DNA from: Exiguobacterium sp. Helios | GTDB lineage: Bacteria; Bacillota; Bacilli; Exiguobacteriales; Exiguobacteriaceae | Length of the DNA stretch: 64,000 nucleotides | NCBI RefSeq assembly: GCF_014524545.1 | Contig: NZ_CP053557.1 | Coordinates: 2,257,501-2,321,500, forward strand | Direction of reading: 5' to 3' | Shown: in pieces, positions 47,290 through 57,820 of the stretch | How the letters are laid out: the number at the start of each line of letters is the position of its first letter | Position numbering within the stretch: position 1 is the first letter of the stretch | The notes under the pieces: generated by a model | The model's database searches: none | What the model saw: the letters and a program-made list of their open reading frames with translations, nothing else | Told to the model about the DNA's origin: nothing | Position numbers and translations under genes: made by a program

Positions 47290-47594
47290 GATACGATGAC
47301 CCCCCTAAAATTTCCAAAGCTAGTAATCTAAGGTTTTTGAGCGAAAAAAAAAGTCGTTACTTTTATTCGACCAAAACCTCTCGTTACAAATAGTTTACAA
47401 TGTTCTGATAATTTTGCAAACCTTTTATCCGATTTTTCTAAATATTTTTTCAAAACAATTTGAAAATAAGTGGAATTTTTAGTTTTTTGTGTGACTTTTT
47501 ATAAAATAAAGCTAAATTTCTTTATTCAAAAAAAGCGATTTAACGGTCATCCGAACCGTTAAATCGCTTTTCCTTATTCTATTCCTATGCGATA
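47290..47594 (-). promoter_or_regulatory. Upstream region of the orphan oppA
   Basis: On the minus strand TTGCAA (47414-47419), 16 bases, then TAAACT (47392-47397) is a candidate promoter. Upstream lies the perfect inverted repeat TTTTCAAA-N4-TTTGAAAA (47447-47466), which suits an activator or repressor dimer. The rest is AT-rich; the fabF terminator fills 47529-47572. Confidence 0.45.
47529..47573 (-). terminator. Terminator of fabHF
   Basis: Stem AAAAGCGATTTAACGG / CCGTTAAATCGCTTTT (16 bp, loop about 9); on the minus strand it is followed by TTTTTTT. Confidence 0.85.
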
Positions 47595-48833
47595 TTACGC
47601 GTGATAGCGTTTAAAGACGAGTGAAGCATTATGACCACCGAACCCAAGCGAGTTGCTGAGAGCATACTCCACATCCCATGACCGGCTTCCCTCGCGCACG
47701 TAATCAAGATCACACCCTTCACTCGGTTGTTCCAAATGAATCGTCGGGTGAACGATTTGTTCTTGCAACGATTTAATTGTCGCGATGGCTTCTACTCCAC
47801 CGGCACCGCCTAGTAAATGACCAATCATCGACTTCGTCGAGTTGATGGCTAATTTTTCAGCATGATTTCCAAATACGGTATGGATCGCTTTCGTTTCAAG
47901 TACATCATTCATCGGCGTACTTGTTCCATGAGCATTAATATATTGAACGGCGGCCGGTTCAATACCTGCATCTTGAATCGCCATCGCCATTGCGCGCGCT
48001 CCGCCGTCGCCGTCTGGATCTGGTGCTGTGATATGGTAAGCATCGGCTGTTAATCCGTATCCGCTGACTTCTGCATAGATTTTGGCACCGCGGGCAATCG
48101 CATGTTCATACTCTTCAAGTACCAGGATTCCGGCACCCTCTCCCATGACAAATCCGTCACGGCCTTCATCAAACGGACGGCTTGCCGTGTTTGGATCATG
48201 GTTCGTCGACATCGCTTTATTGGCACAAAAACCAGCAAAAGCAAGATTGGTAATCGGTGCTTCTGCTCCACCGGCAATCATGACGTCCGCGTCGCCGCGT
48301 TCAATGACGCGTAACGCTTCACCAATCGCGTTTGTACCGGAAGCACATGCAGTGACGGAACAGTTATTCGGTCCTTTTGCTCCTGTATAAATCGAAACTT
48401 GGCCACTTGCCATGTTTGGAATCATCATTGGAATGAAGAATGGACTGACACGACGATGTCCCCGTTCAAAATAGATTTTCGCCTGTTTTTCAATCGTCTC
48501 GACGCCGCCGATTCCTGATCCGATCCAGACGCCGATACGTTCAGCATTGGCTTTAACATCCAGTTCAGCATTTTTGACGGCTTCCATACTTGCGACGAGC
48601 GAATAATGAACAAAACGGTCCATTTTCCGGGCTTCCTTTGCTTCGATGAATTCCGTGACATCAAAATTCTGTAATTCTCCTGTTACTTTCGTCGGATACT
48701 CATCGATATCAAGACGTTCCATCGGACGAATCCCGTTTTCACCGGCTTTTAACGCATTCCAGAATGTATCGACATCATTACCGATTGGCGTCAGTGCGCC
48801 CATACCTGTTACTACTACACGTTTTCTCATCAT
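47595..48833 (-). CDS. fabF: Beta-ketoacyl-ACP synthase II
   Basis: 412 residues. The catalytic Cys in [10 protein letters not shown] is near residue 164, His in [11 protein letters not shown] near 304, and His in [11 protein letters not shown] near 341, the Cys-His-His triad of elongating synthases. It condenses malonyl-ACP with acyl-ACP. Its ribosome-binding site (AAAGGGGAG) is in the last codons of fabH and the genes are 1 base apart, so it is coupled to fabH. Confidence 0.96.
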   Translation of the reverse strand: MMRKRVVVTGMGALTPIGNDVDTFWNALKAGENGIRPMERLDIDEYPTKVTGELQNFDVTEFIEAKEARKMDRFVHYSLVASMEAVKNAELDVKANAERIGVWIGSGIGGVETIEKQAKIYFERGHRRVSPFFIPMMIPNMASGQVSIYTGAKGPNNCSVTACASGTNAIGEALRVIERGDADVMIAGGAEAPITNLAFAGFCANKAMSTNHDPNTASRPFDEGRDGFVMGEGAGILVLEEYEHAIARGAKIYAEVSGYGLTADAYHITAPDPDGDGGARAMAMAIQDAGIEPAAVQYINAHGTSTPMNDVLETKAIHTVFGNHAEKLAINSTKSMIGHLLGGAGGVEAIATIKSLQEQIVHPTIHLEQPSEGCDLDYVREGSRSWDVEYALSNSLGFGGHNASLVFKRYHA

Positions 48834-48834
48834 T

Positions 48835-49779
48835 TTATGTGTTCTCCCCTTTAGTCCAAGTAATGTAAGCTGCCCCCCATGTCAAACCTGCGCCGAATCC
48901 GGCGAGGACAAGTGTCGTCCCCGGTGACAATCTTCCTTGTCGCCGTGCCTCTTCTAGTGCAAGTGGTATTGACGCAGCAGATGTATTCGCATGTTCGTCA
49001 ATCGTCACGATCACTTTCGCTTCTTCAATTCCAAGCCGTTCACGTGCTGCATCAATAATCCGTAAATTCGCTTGATGCGGAATCAGTAAATCAAGTTCGG
49101 CCAGTGTTCCGTCCGCTTTTTGAATGACTTTTTCCACGATGTCCGGTAACTTGCGGACTGCGAACTTAAAGACTTCCCGACCGTTCATTTCAATCGGACC
49201 ATCCAGGTTTTTAAATAACAGATGTGCTCCGCGGCCATCCGTGCCAAGTTCAAAGGCATTCAATCCTTGCTGCTCGGTTGGACCGAGGACAACCGCTCCA
49301 GCGCCATCACCAAACAAGATGGCTGTCGACCGGTCTGACCAGTCAACGATGCTGGACATCTTCTCTGCACCAATGACCAGTGCATGCTTCGATTCCGTTG
49401 CCGTCATCATACTCGAAGCCGTCTGTAGGGCAAAAATGAATCCGCTACAGGCTGCGCTGATATCAAAAGCTGTCGCACCGAGTGCGCCGATCCGCTCCTG
49501 AACGATACAGGCAGTTGACGGGAAAGCACGTCCGGTTGCCGTTCCGACAACAATCAATCCGATGTCGTCTGCTGTCAAGTTAGCATCCGCTAATGCTTTT
49601 TCCGCTGCTTCCGTCGCTAAATCAGTGACATCGACTGCATCATCTGCAATCCGTCGCGCGCCGATTCCTGTACGTGTCCGAATCCATTCATCACTCGTAT
49701 CGAGTGTCGCTGCTAAATCATCATTTGTCATCCGATGTTCGGGTAATGATGTACCGAGTCCTACAATTCCGATATTCAT
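48835..49779 (-). CDS. fabH: Beta-ketoacyl-ACP synthase III
   Basis: 314 residues. The catalytic Cys is in DISAACSGF near 112, His in IPHQANLRI near 240, and Asn in [10 protein letters not shown] near 270. It starts fatty acid synthesis by condensing malonyl-ACP with acetyl- or branched acyl-CoA. AAAGGAG precedes the ATG. First gene of fabHF under a FapR-type operator. Confidence 0.96.
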   Translation of the reverse strand: MNIGIVGLGTSLPEHRMTNDDLAATLDTSDEWIRTRTGIGARRIADDAVDVTDLATEAAEKALADANLTADDIGLIVVGTATGRAFPSTACIVQERIGALGATAFDISAACSGFIFALQTASSMMTATESKHALVIGAEKMSSIVDWSDRSTAILFGDGAGAVVLGPTEQQGLNAFELGTDGRGAHLLFKNLDGPIEMNGREVFKFAVRKLPDIVEKVIQKADGTLAELDLLIPHQANLRIIDAARERLGIEEAKVIVTIDEHANTSAASIPLALEEARRQGRLSPGTTLVLAGFGAGLTWGAAYITWTKGENT

Positions 49780-49797
49780 ATGATTGCTCCTTTGAAA

Positions 49798-49841
49798 TTA
49801 GTATCTGGTACTAATATAAAGCGTTAAACACATTTTGTCAA
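49798..49841 (-). promoter_or_regulatory. FapR operator and promoter of fabHF
   Basis: On the minus strand TTGACA (49836-49841) with 17 bases to TATATT (49813-49818), a strong promoter. TTAGTATCTGGTACTAA (49798-49814), a FapR palindrome with one mismatch, overlaps the -10 end and start point. Confidence 0.85.
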
Positions 49842-49845
49842 AGAG

Positions 49846-49878
49846 AAAAGAAGGTCTCCCGTTGAGAGACCTTCTTTC
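49846..49878 (-). terminator. Terminator of mtnN
   Basis: Stem AGAAGGTCTC / GAGACCTTCT with a 7-base loop; on the minus strand it is followed by TTTTCTCTTT. It lies between mtnN and the fabH promoter -35. Confidence 0.8.
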
Positions 49879-49890
49879 ACGTAATCCAGA

Positions 49891-50595
49891 TTACTCTGAA
49901 TCAGCTAATGTGCGGACGACTTCCATGACCATCTTCGCTGAATTAATCGAAGCAATCTCCAAGAATTCATCAAATGACAGAGATGCTTCTTCATCGGCAC
50001 TGTCAGAAATCGAACGTGTCACGACGAACGGAACATCGAACTGATGGCAAACTTGTGCAATCGGTGCCGCTTCCATCTCAACTGCCGCGACATCCGGGAA
50101 GTTCGTTTTAATGAGATTTGAACGCTCCGTATCATGGATGAACGAATCACCTGTCACGATCAAACCATGGACGACCCGAATCGCATCCATTCGTTCAATG
50201 ACAGCTTCCGCTGTTGCAATCAGTTTTGGATCAGCTGTATAGGCAGCCGGCATTCCCGGTACTTGACCATACTCGTAACCGAACGCTGTCACGTCGACGT
50301 CGTGATGACGGACTTCCGTCGAAACAACGACATCACCGACTTTTAAACCGGCTCTGAATCCGCCGGCTGAACCGGTATTGATTACGGCACTTGGCTTGAA
50401 ATGATCAAGCAGTAATGTCGTTCCGATTGCGGCATTTACTTTTCCGATACCGGATTTTAAGATGACGACCGGGACACTGTTCAACAATCCTTCATAAAAA
50501 TGATAATTGGCAATGACGGTATCTTTTCGTTCCGATAATTCATTTCGAAGTAAGTTTACTTCTTCTTCCATCGCTCCGATGATTGCGATTGGCAT
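49891..50595 (-). CDS. mtnN: 5'-methylthioadenosine/S-adenosylhomocysteine nucleosidase
   Basis: 234 residues. It begins [19 protein letters not shown] and has NTGSAGGF near 77, [12 protein letters not shown] near 173 and the catalytic Asp in SDSADEEA near 196. It cleaves MTA and SAH to free the base and ribose derivative, recycling the SAM by-products that inhibit methylation. Located 58 bases after greA. Confidence 0.94.
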   Translation of the reverse strand: MPIAIIGAMEEEVNLLRNELSERKDTVIANYHFYEGLLNSVPVVILKSGIGKVNAAIGTTLLLDHFKPSAVINTGSAGGFRAGLKVGDVVVSTEVRHHDVDVTAFGYEYGQVPGMPAAYTADPKLIATAEAVIERMDAIRVVHGLIVTGDSFIHDTERSNLIKTNFPDVAAVEMEAAPIAQVCHQFDVPFVVTRSISDSADEEASLSFDEFLEIASINSAKMVMEVVRTLADSE

Positions 50596-50653
50596 GTCTT
50601 TTCCCCCCGTTCAAACAGAAAACCGGATTGCTCCGGCTGCTGTCCGTTCTTAT

Positions 50654-51127
50654 TTACTTGATTGATGTAATTTTTACAGCGAAATCTCCGCCGGGTGCTT
50701 GAACGGATACTTGCTCACCGACGCTGTGACCGAACAGACTTTTAGCGATTGGTGATTCGTTCGAGATTTTCCCAGTGAACGGATCGGCTTCTGCACTACC
50801 AACAATCGTATACGTTTCTTCTTCATTGTCTTCAAGGATCAAGAATGTAACTGTTGTCCCGATACCAACAACCGAGATATCCTTCTCATCTTCCGAGATG
50901 ATGGCGACGTTGCGTAACATCTCTTCCAATTGAGCAATCCGGCCTTCGACCATTGCTTGTTCTTCTTTCGCTGAATCATATTCCGCGTTTTCCGACAAGT
51001 CACCAAATGAACGGGCAATCTTAATGTTTTCGACAACTTCTTTACGGCGGACTGACTTCAGTTCGTTTAATTCGTTTTCAACATTCGCTTTACCTTCAAG
51101 CGTCATGTAATACTGTTTTTCTGCCAT
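50654..51127 (-). CDS. greA: Transcription elongation factor GreA
   Basis: 157 residues. N-terminal coiled coil ([21 protein letters not shown]... [20 protein letters not shown], residues 8-60) and the C-terminal FKBP-like domain ending [13 protein letters not shown]. It stimulates cleavage of backtracked transcripts by RNA polymerase. AAAAGGAG lies 10 bases before the ATG; a GTG 3 codons earlier is too near. Confidence 0.96.
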   Translation of the reverse strand: MAEKQYYMTLEGKANVENELNELKSVRRKEVVENIKIARSFGDLSENAEYDSAKEEQAMVEGRIAQLEEMLRNVAIISEDEKDISVVGIGTTVTFLILEDNEEETYTIVGSAEADPFTGKISNESPIAKSLFGHSVGEQVSVQAPGGDFAVKITSIK

Positions 51128-51183
51128 TTTTGTCACGCTCCTTTTTATTCCACTAGTATAGTATATTCACATCTTTTTTGGAA

Positions 51184-51831
51184 TCAATATCCTCTTTGAT
51201 CAAGTGAAGACCGATAATCGAGAATCGCCCGGATCTTCGTGACGAGTAAATCGATTGCCACGTGGTTTTCGCCACCTTCGGGAACAATGATGTCGGCATA
51301 TCGTTTTGTTGGTTCACAAAACTGAAGATGCATCGGACGGACGACTTTCGTATACTGCTCGACGACAGAATCAATCGAACGTCCCCGTTCATTCATATCA
51401 CGTTGCATCCGGCGCAGAATCCGAACATCGGCATCTGTATCCACGAAGACTTTAATATCCATCAATTCCCGTAAACGTTCATCTTCAAGCGCTAAAATAC
51501 CTTCGACGATGATGACGTCACGTGGATCAAGCGGAATCGTCTCCGTTGCCCGTGTGTGCGCAACGTAATCATAGACCGGTTTTTCAACCGCCTGATTTTC
51601 TCGCAGTGCCTTAATGTGTTCAATCAGCAAATCGTTATCAAAGGCAAACGGGTGATCATAGTTCGTTTGATAACGCTCTTCCATCGATAATTCACTTTGA
51701 TCCTTATAGTAAGCATCCTGCTCGATCATGACGATGGATTCACTCGGGAACGCGTCGACAAGTGACCGTGCGACCGTCGTCTTTCCTGAACCTGTTCCTC
51801 CAGCCACACCAATTACAACCGGTTTTTGCAT
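51184..51831 (-). CDS. udk: Uridine kinase
   Basis: 215 residues. Walker [10 protein letters not shown] is at residues 12-20, with the DHP and nucleoside-binding segments [11 protein letters not shown] and YVAHTR. It phosphorylates uridine or cytidine with ATP/GTP. TGGAGGTAAG precedes the ATG. Together with greA and trmR it follows the B. subtilis yrr cluster order, 57 bases ahead of greA. Confidence 0.94.
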   Translation of the reverse strand: MQKPVVIGVAGGTGSGKTTVARSLVDAFPSESIVMIEQDAYYKDQSELSMEERYQTNYDHPFAFDNDLLIEHIKALRENQAVEKPVYDYVAHTRATETIPLDPRDVIIVEGILALEDERLRELMDIKVFVDTDADVRILRRMQRDMNERGRSIDSVVEQYTKVVRPMHLQFCEPTKRYADIIVPEGGENHVAIDLLVTKIRAILDYRSSLDQRGY

Positions 51832-51851
51832 TGAATTCTTACCTCCATCAT

Positions 51852-52493
51852 TCATTCCGACTTTACTTTCCGACTGACGGACACACCGTCTCCAAGTGGG
51901 AAAATCGTCGTATCATATTGATCTTGCTCCATCATCCATGCCGTGAATTCTTTAACCAGACGGACAAGGCGCCGCCTTCTCCGGTCAAAGGTCTTCGGAT
52001 CTGTCTCAAGGACATCTCCGTGCAAAAACAGGTTATCCGTATATAAAACTCCGCCTATTGGCACCAATCGCCCATAACCGTTAAAGAATTTTTTATACTG
52101 TCCTTTCGCTGCGTCGATGAATACGGCATCGAACTTCTGTTCAAGGGTTTCGGCTAATTCTACTGCATCAGCAAAAACGATGTCAATCCGGTCCGCGACG
52201 TCTGATCGTTCAATGAACATCTTGGCTTCGGCGTATCGTTTCGCATTTCGTTCTACTGTCGTGATCCGGGCATCCGGTAAGGCACGAGCCATCCGAATCG
52301 CACTGTAACCAATCGCTGTTCCAAGTTCAAGAATTCGTTTCGGTTGTTGTAACGTCAACAACGATAACAAAACTTCCGATCCCGTCAGTTCAATGATTGG
52401 AATATGGCGCTCTTTCGCGTATGCTTCCATTTCCTGTAACAAGGGATCACGCGGTCGAATCATCCCTTCGACATACGCTGTAAAATCATTCAT
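51852..52493 (-). CDS. trmR: tRNA 5-hydroxyuridine methyltransferase TrmR (YrrM)
   Basis: 213 residues. The SAM site [15 protein letters not shown] is near residues 57-71, followed by [17 protein letters not shown]-methyltransferase family 3. In B. subtilis, TrmR methylates ho5U34 of tRNA to mo5U. AGAAGGAG precedes the ATG. The TrhP peptidase-like genes that normally lie between trmR and udk (yrrN, yrrO) are absent, with a 20-base gap to udk instead. Confidence 0.83.
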   Translation of the reverse strand: MNDFTAYVEGMIRPRDPLLQEMEAYAKERHIPIIELTGSEVLLSLLTLQQPKRILELGTAIGYSAIRMARALPDARITTVERNAKRYAEAKMFIERSDVADRIDIVFADAVELAETLEQKFDAVFIDAAKGQYKKFFNGYGRLVPIGGVLYTDNLFLHGDVLETDPKTFDRRRRRLVRLVKEFTAWMMEQDQYDTTIFPLGDGVSVSRKVKSE

Positions 52494-52522
52494 TCGGAAT
52501 TCACTCCTTCTGCGCATAAACA

Positions 52523-52560
52523 GGTTGACCGGGAACGAACATACCGTTCCCGATCAACCC
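52523..52560 (-). terminator. Hairpin between mltG and trmR
   Basis: Stem GGTTGAcCGGGAACG / CGTTCCCGaTCAACC with short loop. A true T run is lacking on the minus strand, so it may be a processing or attenuating structure. Confidence 0.5.
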
Positions 52561-52565
52561 CCTGT

Positions 52566-53714
52566 TCATTGCTCTTTACTTGCTTCGTATTCGACCCATT
52601 CCGGTTTATACTTCACAACATTTCGTTGATGTTCCTCATAGGTTTCCTCATAAAGAATTTGCCCCCGTGGATTTTTATCACTTGGTGGTCGGGCAAAGAA
52701 ATAAACATATTTCGTCTTTTTCGGATTAAGGACGGCAAGAATTGAATCTTTACTGACCGTTGAAATCGGACCAATCGGAATACCTTCATACTTGTACGTA
52801 TTGTATTTCGAATTGTTCTCAAGATCCTTCAATGTCGTCAGTGCTGTATTCTCTCCTGTACCGTACCAGACCGTTGGATCCGATTGGAGTTTCATCCCGT
52901 CGTTGAGGCGATTCGTAAAGACACCGGCAATCTCACGACGATCGTCTGGTGTTGCGGCTTCCCGTTCGACCATCGATCCGAGACTCAACACTTCATGGAA
53001 GGTCATGCCTGATTTCTTAATCGCATCGGTGTTCTCATCATAAATCTTTTCCGTCTCATCTAACATCGTTTCGGCAATTTGATTGATACTTTTTCCTTTG
53101 TCGAATTCGTATGTCGCCGGGAAGAGGTATCCTTCGAGTGAATAAAGGACTCCCTGCTTCGTCACTTCATCCGTTAACATCGGATACTTGTCAATTAATG
53201 TCTTGATATACGCCTCATCCGTCAATGATTTTCGGATCGAGTCAGCTTTAAAACCGGTTGCTTTCGCAATGATGGCAATTTGACGATCCATCGTGATTCC
53301 TTCAGGGATCGTAATTTTAACATCTGCTGCTTTCATGATCGTTCCGGTCTTTAACTCATTGATGATTTCATCCGGTGCCATCGCTTGCGTCAATGTGTAT
53401 GTCCCGGCTTGGAATGACGATTCATTCTTATAGCGGACATAATAGCGGAAAATCGTTTCGTTCGCGATTAAATCTTTTTCCTTGAGAATGCTTGAAATCG
53501 TACTTGTTCCGGCGCCTAAGGGAATTTCGACTTTGACGGACTTCGTCGCCTCTTCGTTGACCGGCTCGAGTGAACTCTTTAAAAAGATGTAGATGGCTGC
53601 TCCTGCTACTAAGAAAATCGTGAATAATACTGAAAGGATGATTAACGTAATCCGGCGCGATGTCCGGCGACGTTTCTGTTCGATTTCAGCATTTTTCTTC
53701 CATTCATTCTCCAT
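52566..53714 (-). CDS. mltG: Endolytic murein transglycosylase MltG
   Basis: 382 residues, YceG family. One N-terminal membrane helix (LIILSVLFTIFLVAGAAIYIFL, residues 23-44) is followed by a LysM-like domain, then LEGYLFPATYEFDKG near 204 and the catalytic Glu in SMVEREA near 258. It cuts nascent glycan strands outside the membrane. AGAAGGAGG precedes the ATG. It precedes trmR, as yrrL precedes yrrM in B. subtilis. Confidence 0.92.
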   Translation of the reverse strand: MENEWKKNAEIEQKRRRTSRRITLIILSVLFTIFLVAGAAIYIFLKSSLEPVNEEATKSVKVEIPLGAGTSTISSILKEKDLIANETIFRYYVRYKNESSFQAGTYTLTQAMAPDEIINELKTGTIMKAADVKITIPEGITMDRQIAIIAKATGFKADSIRKSLTDEAYIKTLIDKYPMLTDEVTKQGVLYSLEGYLFPATYEFDKGKSINQIAETMLDETEKIYDENTDAIKKSGMTFHEVLSLGSMVEREAATPDDRREIAGVFTNRLNDGMKLQSDPTVWYGTGENTALTTLKDLENNSKYNTYKYEGIPIGPISTVSKDSILAVLNPKKTKYVYFFARPPSDKNPRGQILYEETYEEHQRNVVKYKPEWVEYEASKEQ

Positions 53715-53795
53715 CGGTTCCTCCTTCTTCTCTTAAAACAAGGTGATATCGAAAGAGCTGCTGCTCTGACGACACCACCTTATACACGAGTCGGT

Positions 53796-54092
53796 TTAGT
53801 CAAGCTCGTCTTCTAATGTATTAAAGACTTCTTCAATTTCATCCCAAGTTTCTGCATCGTCTTCTGCGATCGGAACTAGGTTGAAGTCATCATCACCATC
53901 ACCATATTCTTCTAACTCATAAACAAAGATATCGACTTCTTCTGCTTCATCATAATCCGCTCCGACTGGCTCAAGGAAAATATACGTTTTGCTTGAGCGC
54001 GGGCTTTCATACCGTAAACGCTCGGCAAATTTAAATTCATTACCTTCTCCATCGGGAATTACGTAATGTGTAGGTTCATTCTGTTGCATCAT
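53796..54092 (-). CDS. DUF1292 protein (YrzB-like), copy 2
   Basis: 98 residues with strongly acidic character. Features shared with the neighbour upstream: YVIPDGEGNEFKF, a strand-rich part with KTYIFLEPVG, a central EEVDIFVYELEEYGDGDDDF and a C-terminal WDEIEEVFNTLEDELD. AAAGGAG lies 7 bases before the ATG. It overlaps copy 1 by 17 bases. Function unknown. The family is usually single here. Confidence 0.85.
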   Translation of the reverse strand: MMQQNEPTHYVIPDGEGNEFKFAERLRYESPRSSKTYIFLEPVGADYDEAEEVDIFVYELEEYGDGDDDFNLVPIAEDDAETWDEIEEVFNTLEDELD

Positions 54093-54363
54093 TCATCCGC
54101 TCCTTTAATGCAGCCTCAAGTTCATCCCAAGTCTGCTCATCGTTTTCATCAATCAGGCTCAATTCAAAATCATCTTCGCCTTCGCCAAACTCGTCGATTT
54201 CACAAATGATCAAATCATCTGCGCCCTCTTCCGGATGACCAATCATTTCGAGAAATAGATAGGTCTTGCCGGTTCGCTCACTGACATAACGGTACCATTC
54301 TTCGAAAAGATGTTCGCCACCGTCTTCATCAGGAAAGAGATACTGCCGTTTTTCTTCAGACAT
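54076..54363 (-). CDS. DUF1292 protein (YrzB-like), copy 1
   Basis: 95 residues, acidic. YLFPDEDGGEHLFEEWYRYVS, KTYLFLEMIG, ADDLIICEIDEFGEGEDDF and WDELEAALKERM follow the same plan as copy 2, which overlaps its end. AAGGAGG precedes the ATG. Position between ruvX and mltG matches B. subtilis yrzB. Tandem paralogues imply duplication. Confidence 0.88.
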   Translation of the reverse strand: MSEEKRQYLFPDEDGGEHLFEEWYRYVSERTGKTYLFLEMIGHPEEGADDLIICEIDEFGEGEDDFELSLIDENDEQTWDELEAALKERMNDATE

Positions 54364-54375
54364 CTCATTTCCTCC

Positions 54376-54798
54376 TTATCGATTTGCCCGATCCAAATAA
54401 GATTGTAGGATCATGACTGCTGCCATCTTATCGATGACTTGTTTCCGTTTTTTTCGACTGACATCGGCATCGATCAGCATACGTTCTGCCTGCATCGTCG
54501 TCAATCTCTCGTCGACAAGAACGGTCGAAAGGCCTGTCTGCGTCTCGATTTCACGCGCGAACGCTTCACTCGCCTCAGCTCTGGGACCAATTGATCCATT
54601 CATGTTTTTCGGATGTCCGATGACGATGATTTCGACACCGTATTCCTTAATAATTGCCTCGAGTCGCTTGAAGGCGACCGGATATTCAGGTTCTGTCCAT
54701 TTGATGGTCTCGATGCCTTGTGCTGTCCAGCCCATCAAATCACTCACCGCAACACCGATCGTCTTCGAACCGACATCAAGTCCGATGGCACGCTTCAT
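54376..54798 (-). CDS. ruvX: Putative Holliday junction resolvase RuvX/YqgF (YrrK)
   Basis: 140 residues. RNase H-like fold with [13 protein letters not shown] at residues 8-20 and VDERLTT near 97, plus a late Asp. YqgF also matures 16S rRNA pre-5' ends. It overlaps the ireB stop by 4 bases (ATGA). Confidence 0.92.
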   Translation of the reverse strand: MKRAIGLDVGSKTIGVAVSDLMGWTAQGIETIKWTEPEYPVAFKRLEAIIKEYGVEIIVIGHPKNMNGSIGPRAEASEAFAREIETQTGLSTVLVDERLTTMQAERMLIDADVSRKKRKQVIDKMAAVMILQSYLDRANR

Positions 54799-55064
54799 TT
54801 TTTGTCTCCACTCTCCGATAGATAAGATTTCACGAGTTCTTCCAGTAGTTCATCACGCTCAATCTTTCGGATCATATTACGTGCATCGTTATGACGAGGA
54901 ATGTAAGCAGGATCACCGGAAAGTAGATATCCGACGATTTGGTTGATCGGATGATAGCCTTTTTCTTCTAAAGCATGATAGACCGTCAGCAATACTTCGC
55001 GTGTTGCCGCCTGGCTATCGTCTTCTGGAAAATTAAATTTCATCGTTTGATCCATCTGACTCAC
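54795..55064 (-). CDS. IreB family regulatory phosphoprotein (YrzL)
   Basis: 89 residues from a GTG start 6 bases after [60 protein letters not shown] and LEELVKSYL are family hallmarks. The Thr in QTMKF-type starts is phosphorylated by the PASTA kinase IreK in Enterococcus; that regulation is inferred here. It follows alaS, as yrzL does in B. subtilis. Confidence 0.9.
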   Translation of the reverse strand: MSQMDQTMKFNFPEDDSQAATREVLLTVYHALEEKGYHPINQIVGYLLSGDPAYIPRHNDARNMIRKIERDELLEELVKSYLSESGDKK

Positions 55065-55098
55065 GTTAATCACCTCTTTCATTTACACTACTTCTCTA

Positions 55099-57741
55099 TT
55101 ATGCCAGTGATTGCACGTAATGTGAAGTAAACGCAAGAGCTTCGTTTAATTTTGCAGGATCTTTTCCGCCAGCCTGTGCCATGTCCGGGCGGCCGCCACC
55201 GCCACCGCCGCAACGCGTCGCTACTTCCTTGATCAGTTTACCGGCATGGTATCCTTGATCAATCAAGTCTTTCGAGACACTTGCAACGAGGTTGACTTTG
55301 TCTCCCTGCGCGCTGCCGAGGACGATGATTGCCGAACCGAGACTCGACTTCAATTCATCCATCATACCGCGAAGCGCATCCATATCCGAGACGTCGACTT
55401 GCTTCGCAAGGACTTGGACTCCATTGATTTGCTCGACATCCTCTTTCAATGATGCTGCTTCAATGTTTGCCAGTTTTGCTTGTAGGGATTCGTGTGCACG
55501 TTCCGTTTCGCGGAGCTGGACTTGAAGTGCTTCAATCCGTCCCGGTACTTCAGTCGTCTTCGTTTTCAGTACGCGTGCTGCCTGCTCGAGTGTCTGCAGG
55601 TGACCGTTCATCACATGATATGCTCCAGCGCCTGTGACTGCTTCAATCCGTCGTGTTCCAGCTCCGATTCCTGATTCGGAAACAATCTTGAACAGACCGA
55701 TTTCTGCCGTGTTTCGAACATGGATTCCACCGCATAATTCGATGGAATATGTTCCAGCCGAAACGACACGAACCGTCTCACCGTATTTTTCACCAAACAG
55801 AGCCATTGCACCTTTTGCTTTCGCATCAGCAATGTTCATCTCTTCAATGTCGACTGCAAGTGATGCCCAGATTGCTTGGTTGACATCCTGTTCGATAGTT
55901 GTCAATTCTTCAGCCGTGACTGCTCCGAAGTGCGAGAAGTCAAACCGGAGACGATCTGCCGAAACGAGTGAACCGGCTTGGTTGACGTGTGTCCCGAGTG
56001 TATCTTTTAATGCTTTGTGCAACAGGTGGGTTGCAGTATGGTTCTTTGTGATGGCTTGACGTGACGACGCTTCGACTGTTGCATGAACTGTCGCATCTGC
56101 CAAAGCAATCCCCGTCCGAACAATAACGGTATGCAGGTTTTGACCGTTCGGTGCTTTTTGAACATCTTTGACATCAAGGACGAAATCAGGACCTGTAATG
56201 GTTCCTGTGTCCGCCACTTCTCCACCGCTTTCTGCATAAAACGGTGTAATATCAAGCAACAATTGTGCTTCTTCGCCGGCAGCGACTTCTGTCACTCGTT
56301 CTCCATCATGCAACAAAGCAATGATTTTAGCATCCGTCTCAAGGTCCGTATAACCGATGAACTGGCTCGGAACAGTCAACGTTGCTAACACTTCTGATTG
56401 TTGTTGCATCGAACCGCCGTCTTCACGGGCAGCACGAGCACGCTTCCGTTGCTCATCCATTGCCCGTTTAAATCCTTCTTCATCGACAGACATCTGATGA
56501 TCTTCCGCATATTCAACCGTCAATTCGAGCGGGAAACCATACGTATCATACAAACGGAAGGCATCTTCTCCGCTGATGACGTGTTCACCGTTACTCTTCG
56601 CTGCTTGTGCCACGGTGTTTAAGATGGCAAGACCATCATGTAACGTCTCGTGGAATCGTTCTTCTTCGTTTTTAATGACACGTTTGATGAAATCTGCTTT
56701 TTCTGGAACTTGTGGATAGAAATCGACCATGACGCTACCGACTGTATCAACGAGCTCGTACATGAACGGACGTTCGATTCCGAGCATTTTTGCATAACGG
56801 ACAGCACGACGAAGCAGGCGGCGTAAGACATAACCGCGTCCTTCGTTCGAAGGCAACGCACCGTCTCCGATTGCAAAGGCAACCGTCCGGATGTGATCAG
56901 CAATGACTTTGAACGCGACATCCAGTTTTGTGTCTTCACGGTAAAGTTTACCGCTGAGTTCTTCTGTCTTATGGATGATCGGCATGAACAAGTCCGTGTC
57001 AAAGTTCGTCGGCACATCTTGCATGACGCTCGCCATCCGCTCAAGACCCATCCCGGTATCGATGTTTTTACGCGGTAATTCTGTGTAATTGCCGTGTCCA
57101 TCATGATTATATTGACTGAACACGATGTTCCAGATTTCGAGATACCGTTCGTTTTCGCCGCCCGGATACAATTCAGAATCGTTCGGATCGTCGCCGAAAG
57201 CCGGTCCGCGGTCGAAGAAAATCTCTGTGTTCGGACCTGAAGGACCCTCACCAATTTCCCAGAAGTTATCTTCCAGCGGAATGATACGTTCAGCCGGCAC
57301 ACCGAGTTCAAGCCAGATTTGACGTGCTGCGTCGTCTTCCGGATGAATCGTCACGGAAAGACGGTCCGGATCAAGTCCGTACCACTCGTCACTCGTCAAG
57401 AGTTCCCAGCCCCATTTGATTGCATCTTCACGGAAGTAGTCGCCGACAGAAAAGTTTCCAAGCATTTCAAAGAATGTATGGTGACGTGCTGTTTTTCCGA
57501 CATTTTCGATATCGTTCGTCCGGATCGATTTCTGCGCGTTGACAATCCGCGGATTTTGCGGAATGACTCGTCCATCAAAATATTTTTTTAACGTAGCGAC
57601 ACCCGAGTTGATCCACAGTAATGTTGGATCCTCGATTGGAACGAGCGATGCGCTTGGTTCGATTGCATGTCCTTTAGACTGGAAAAAGTCGAGATACATC
57701 TGACGGATTTGTGCACCCGTCAACGGTTTTAATGGTTTCAT
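55099..57741 (-). CDS. alaS: Alanyl-tRNA synthetase
   Basis: 880 residues. N-terminal class II aminoacylation domain, then the editing domain with [11 protein letters not shown] near 565 and CGGIH near 669, and a C-terminal domain ending with [15 protein letters not shown]. It charges tRNA-Ala and clears mischarged Ser/Gly. GGGGG lies 8 bases before this ATG; an upstream ATG overlaps it. Controlled by a T-box. Confidence 0.96.
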   Translation of the reverse strand: MKPLKPLTGAQIRQMYLDFFQSKGHAIEPSASLVPIEDPTLLWINSGVATLKKYFDGRVIPQNPRIVNAQKSIRTNDIENVGKTARHHTFFEMLGNFSVGDYFREDAIKWGWELLTSDEWYGLDPDRLSVTIHPEDDAARQIWLELGVPAERIIPLEDNFWEIGEGPSGPNTEIFFDRGPAFGDDPNDSELYPGGENERYLEIWNIVFSQYNHDGHGNYTELPRKNIDTGMGLERMASVMQDVPTNFDTDLFMPIIHKTEELSGKLYREDTKLDVAFKVIADHIRTVAFAIGDGALPSNEGRGYVLRRLLRRAVRYAKMLGIERPFMYELVDTVGSVMVDFYPQVPEKADFIKRVIKNEEERFHETLHDGLAILNTVAQAAKSNGEHVISGEDAFRLYDTYGFPLELTVEYAEDHQMSVDEEGFKRAMDEQRKRARAAREDGGSMQQQSEVLATLTVPSQFIGYTDLETDAKIIALLHDGERVTEVAAGEEAQLLLDITPFYAESGGEVADTGTITGPDFVLDVKDVQKAPNGQNLHTVIVRTGIALADATVHATVEASSRQAITKNHTATHLLHKALKDTLGTHVNQAGSLVSADRLRFDFSHFGAVTAEELTTIEQDVNQAIWASLAVDIEEMNIADAKAKGAMALFGEKYGETVRVVSAGTYSIELCGGIHVRNTAEIGLFKIVSESGIGAGTRRIEAVTGAGAYHVMNGHLQTLEQAARVLKTKTTEVPGRIEALQVQLRETERAHESLQAKLANIEAASLKEDVEQINGVQVLAKQVDVSDMDALRGMMDELKSSLGSAIIVLGSAQGDKVNLVASVSKDLIDQGYHAGKLIKEVATRCGGGGGGRPDMAQAGGKDPAKLNEALAFTSHYVQSLA

Positions 57742-57776
57742 CGAAAATACCCCCATTGATTAATTTGTCCTGAACG

Positions 57777-57820
57777 CAAAAAAACGATACATTCATCCCT
57801 GAAAAGGGACGAAAGCATCG
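57777..57820 (-). terminator. T-box terminator of alaS
   Basis: On the minus strand a stem with TCCCT / AGGGA core and flanking GCGAT / ATCG pairs is followed by TTTTTTT. It competes with the T-box antiterminator. Confidence 0.85.

Noticed and set aside
54413-54946. 177-codon frame opposite ruvX and ireB
   Set aside because: Crosses two well-supported genes and has no translation signals.
56619-57311. 230-codon frame in another frame of alaS
   Set aside because: Shadow of alaS; low-complexity Ser/Arg/Cys content.
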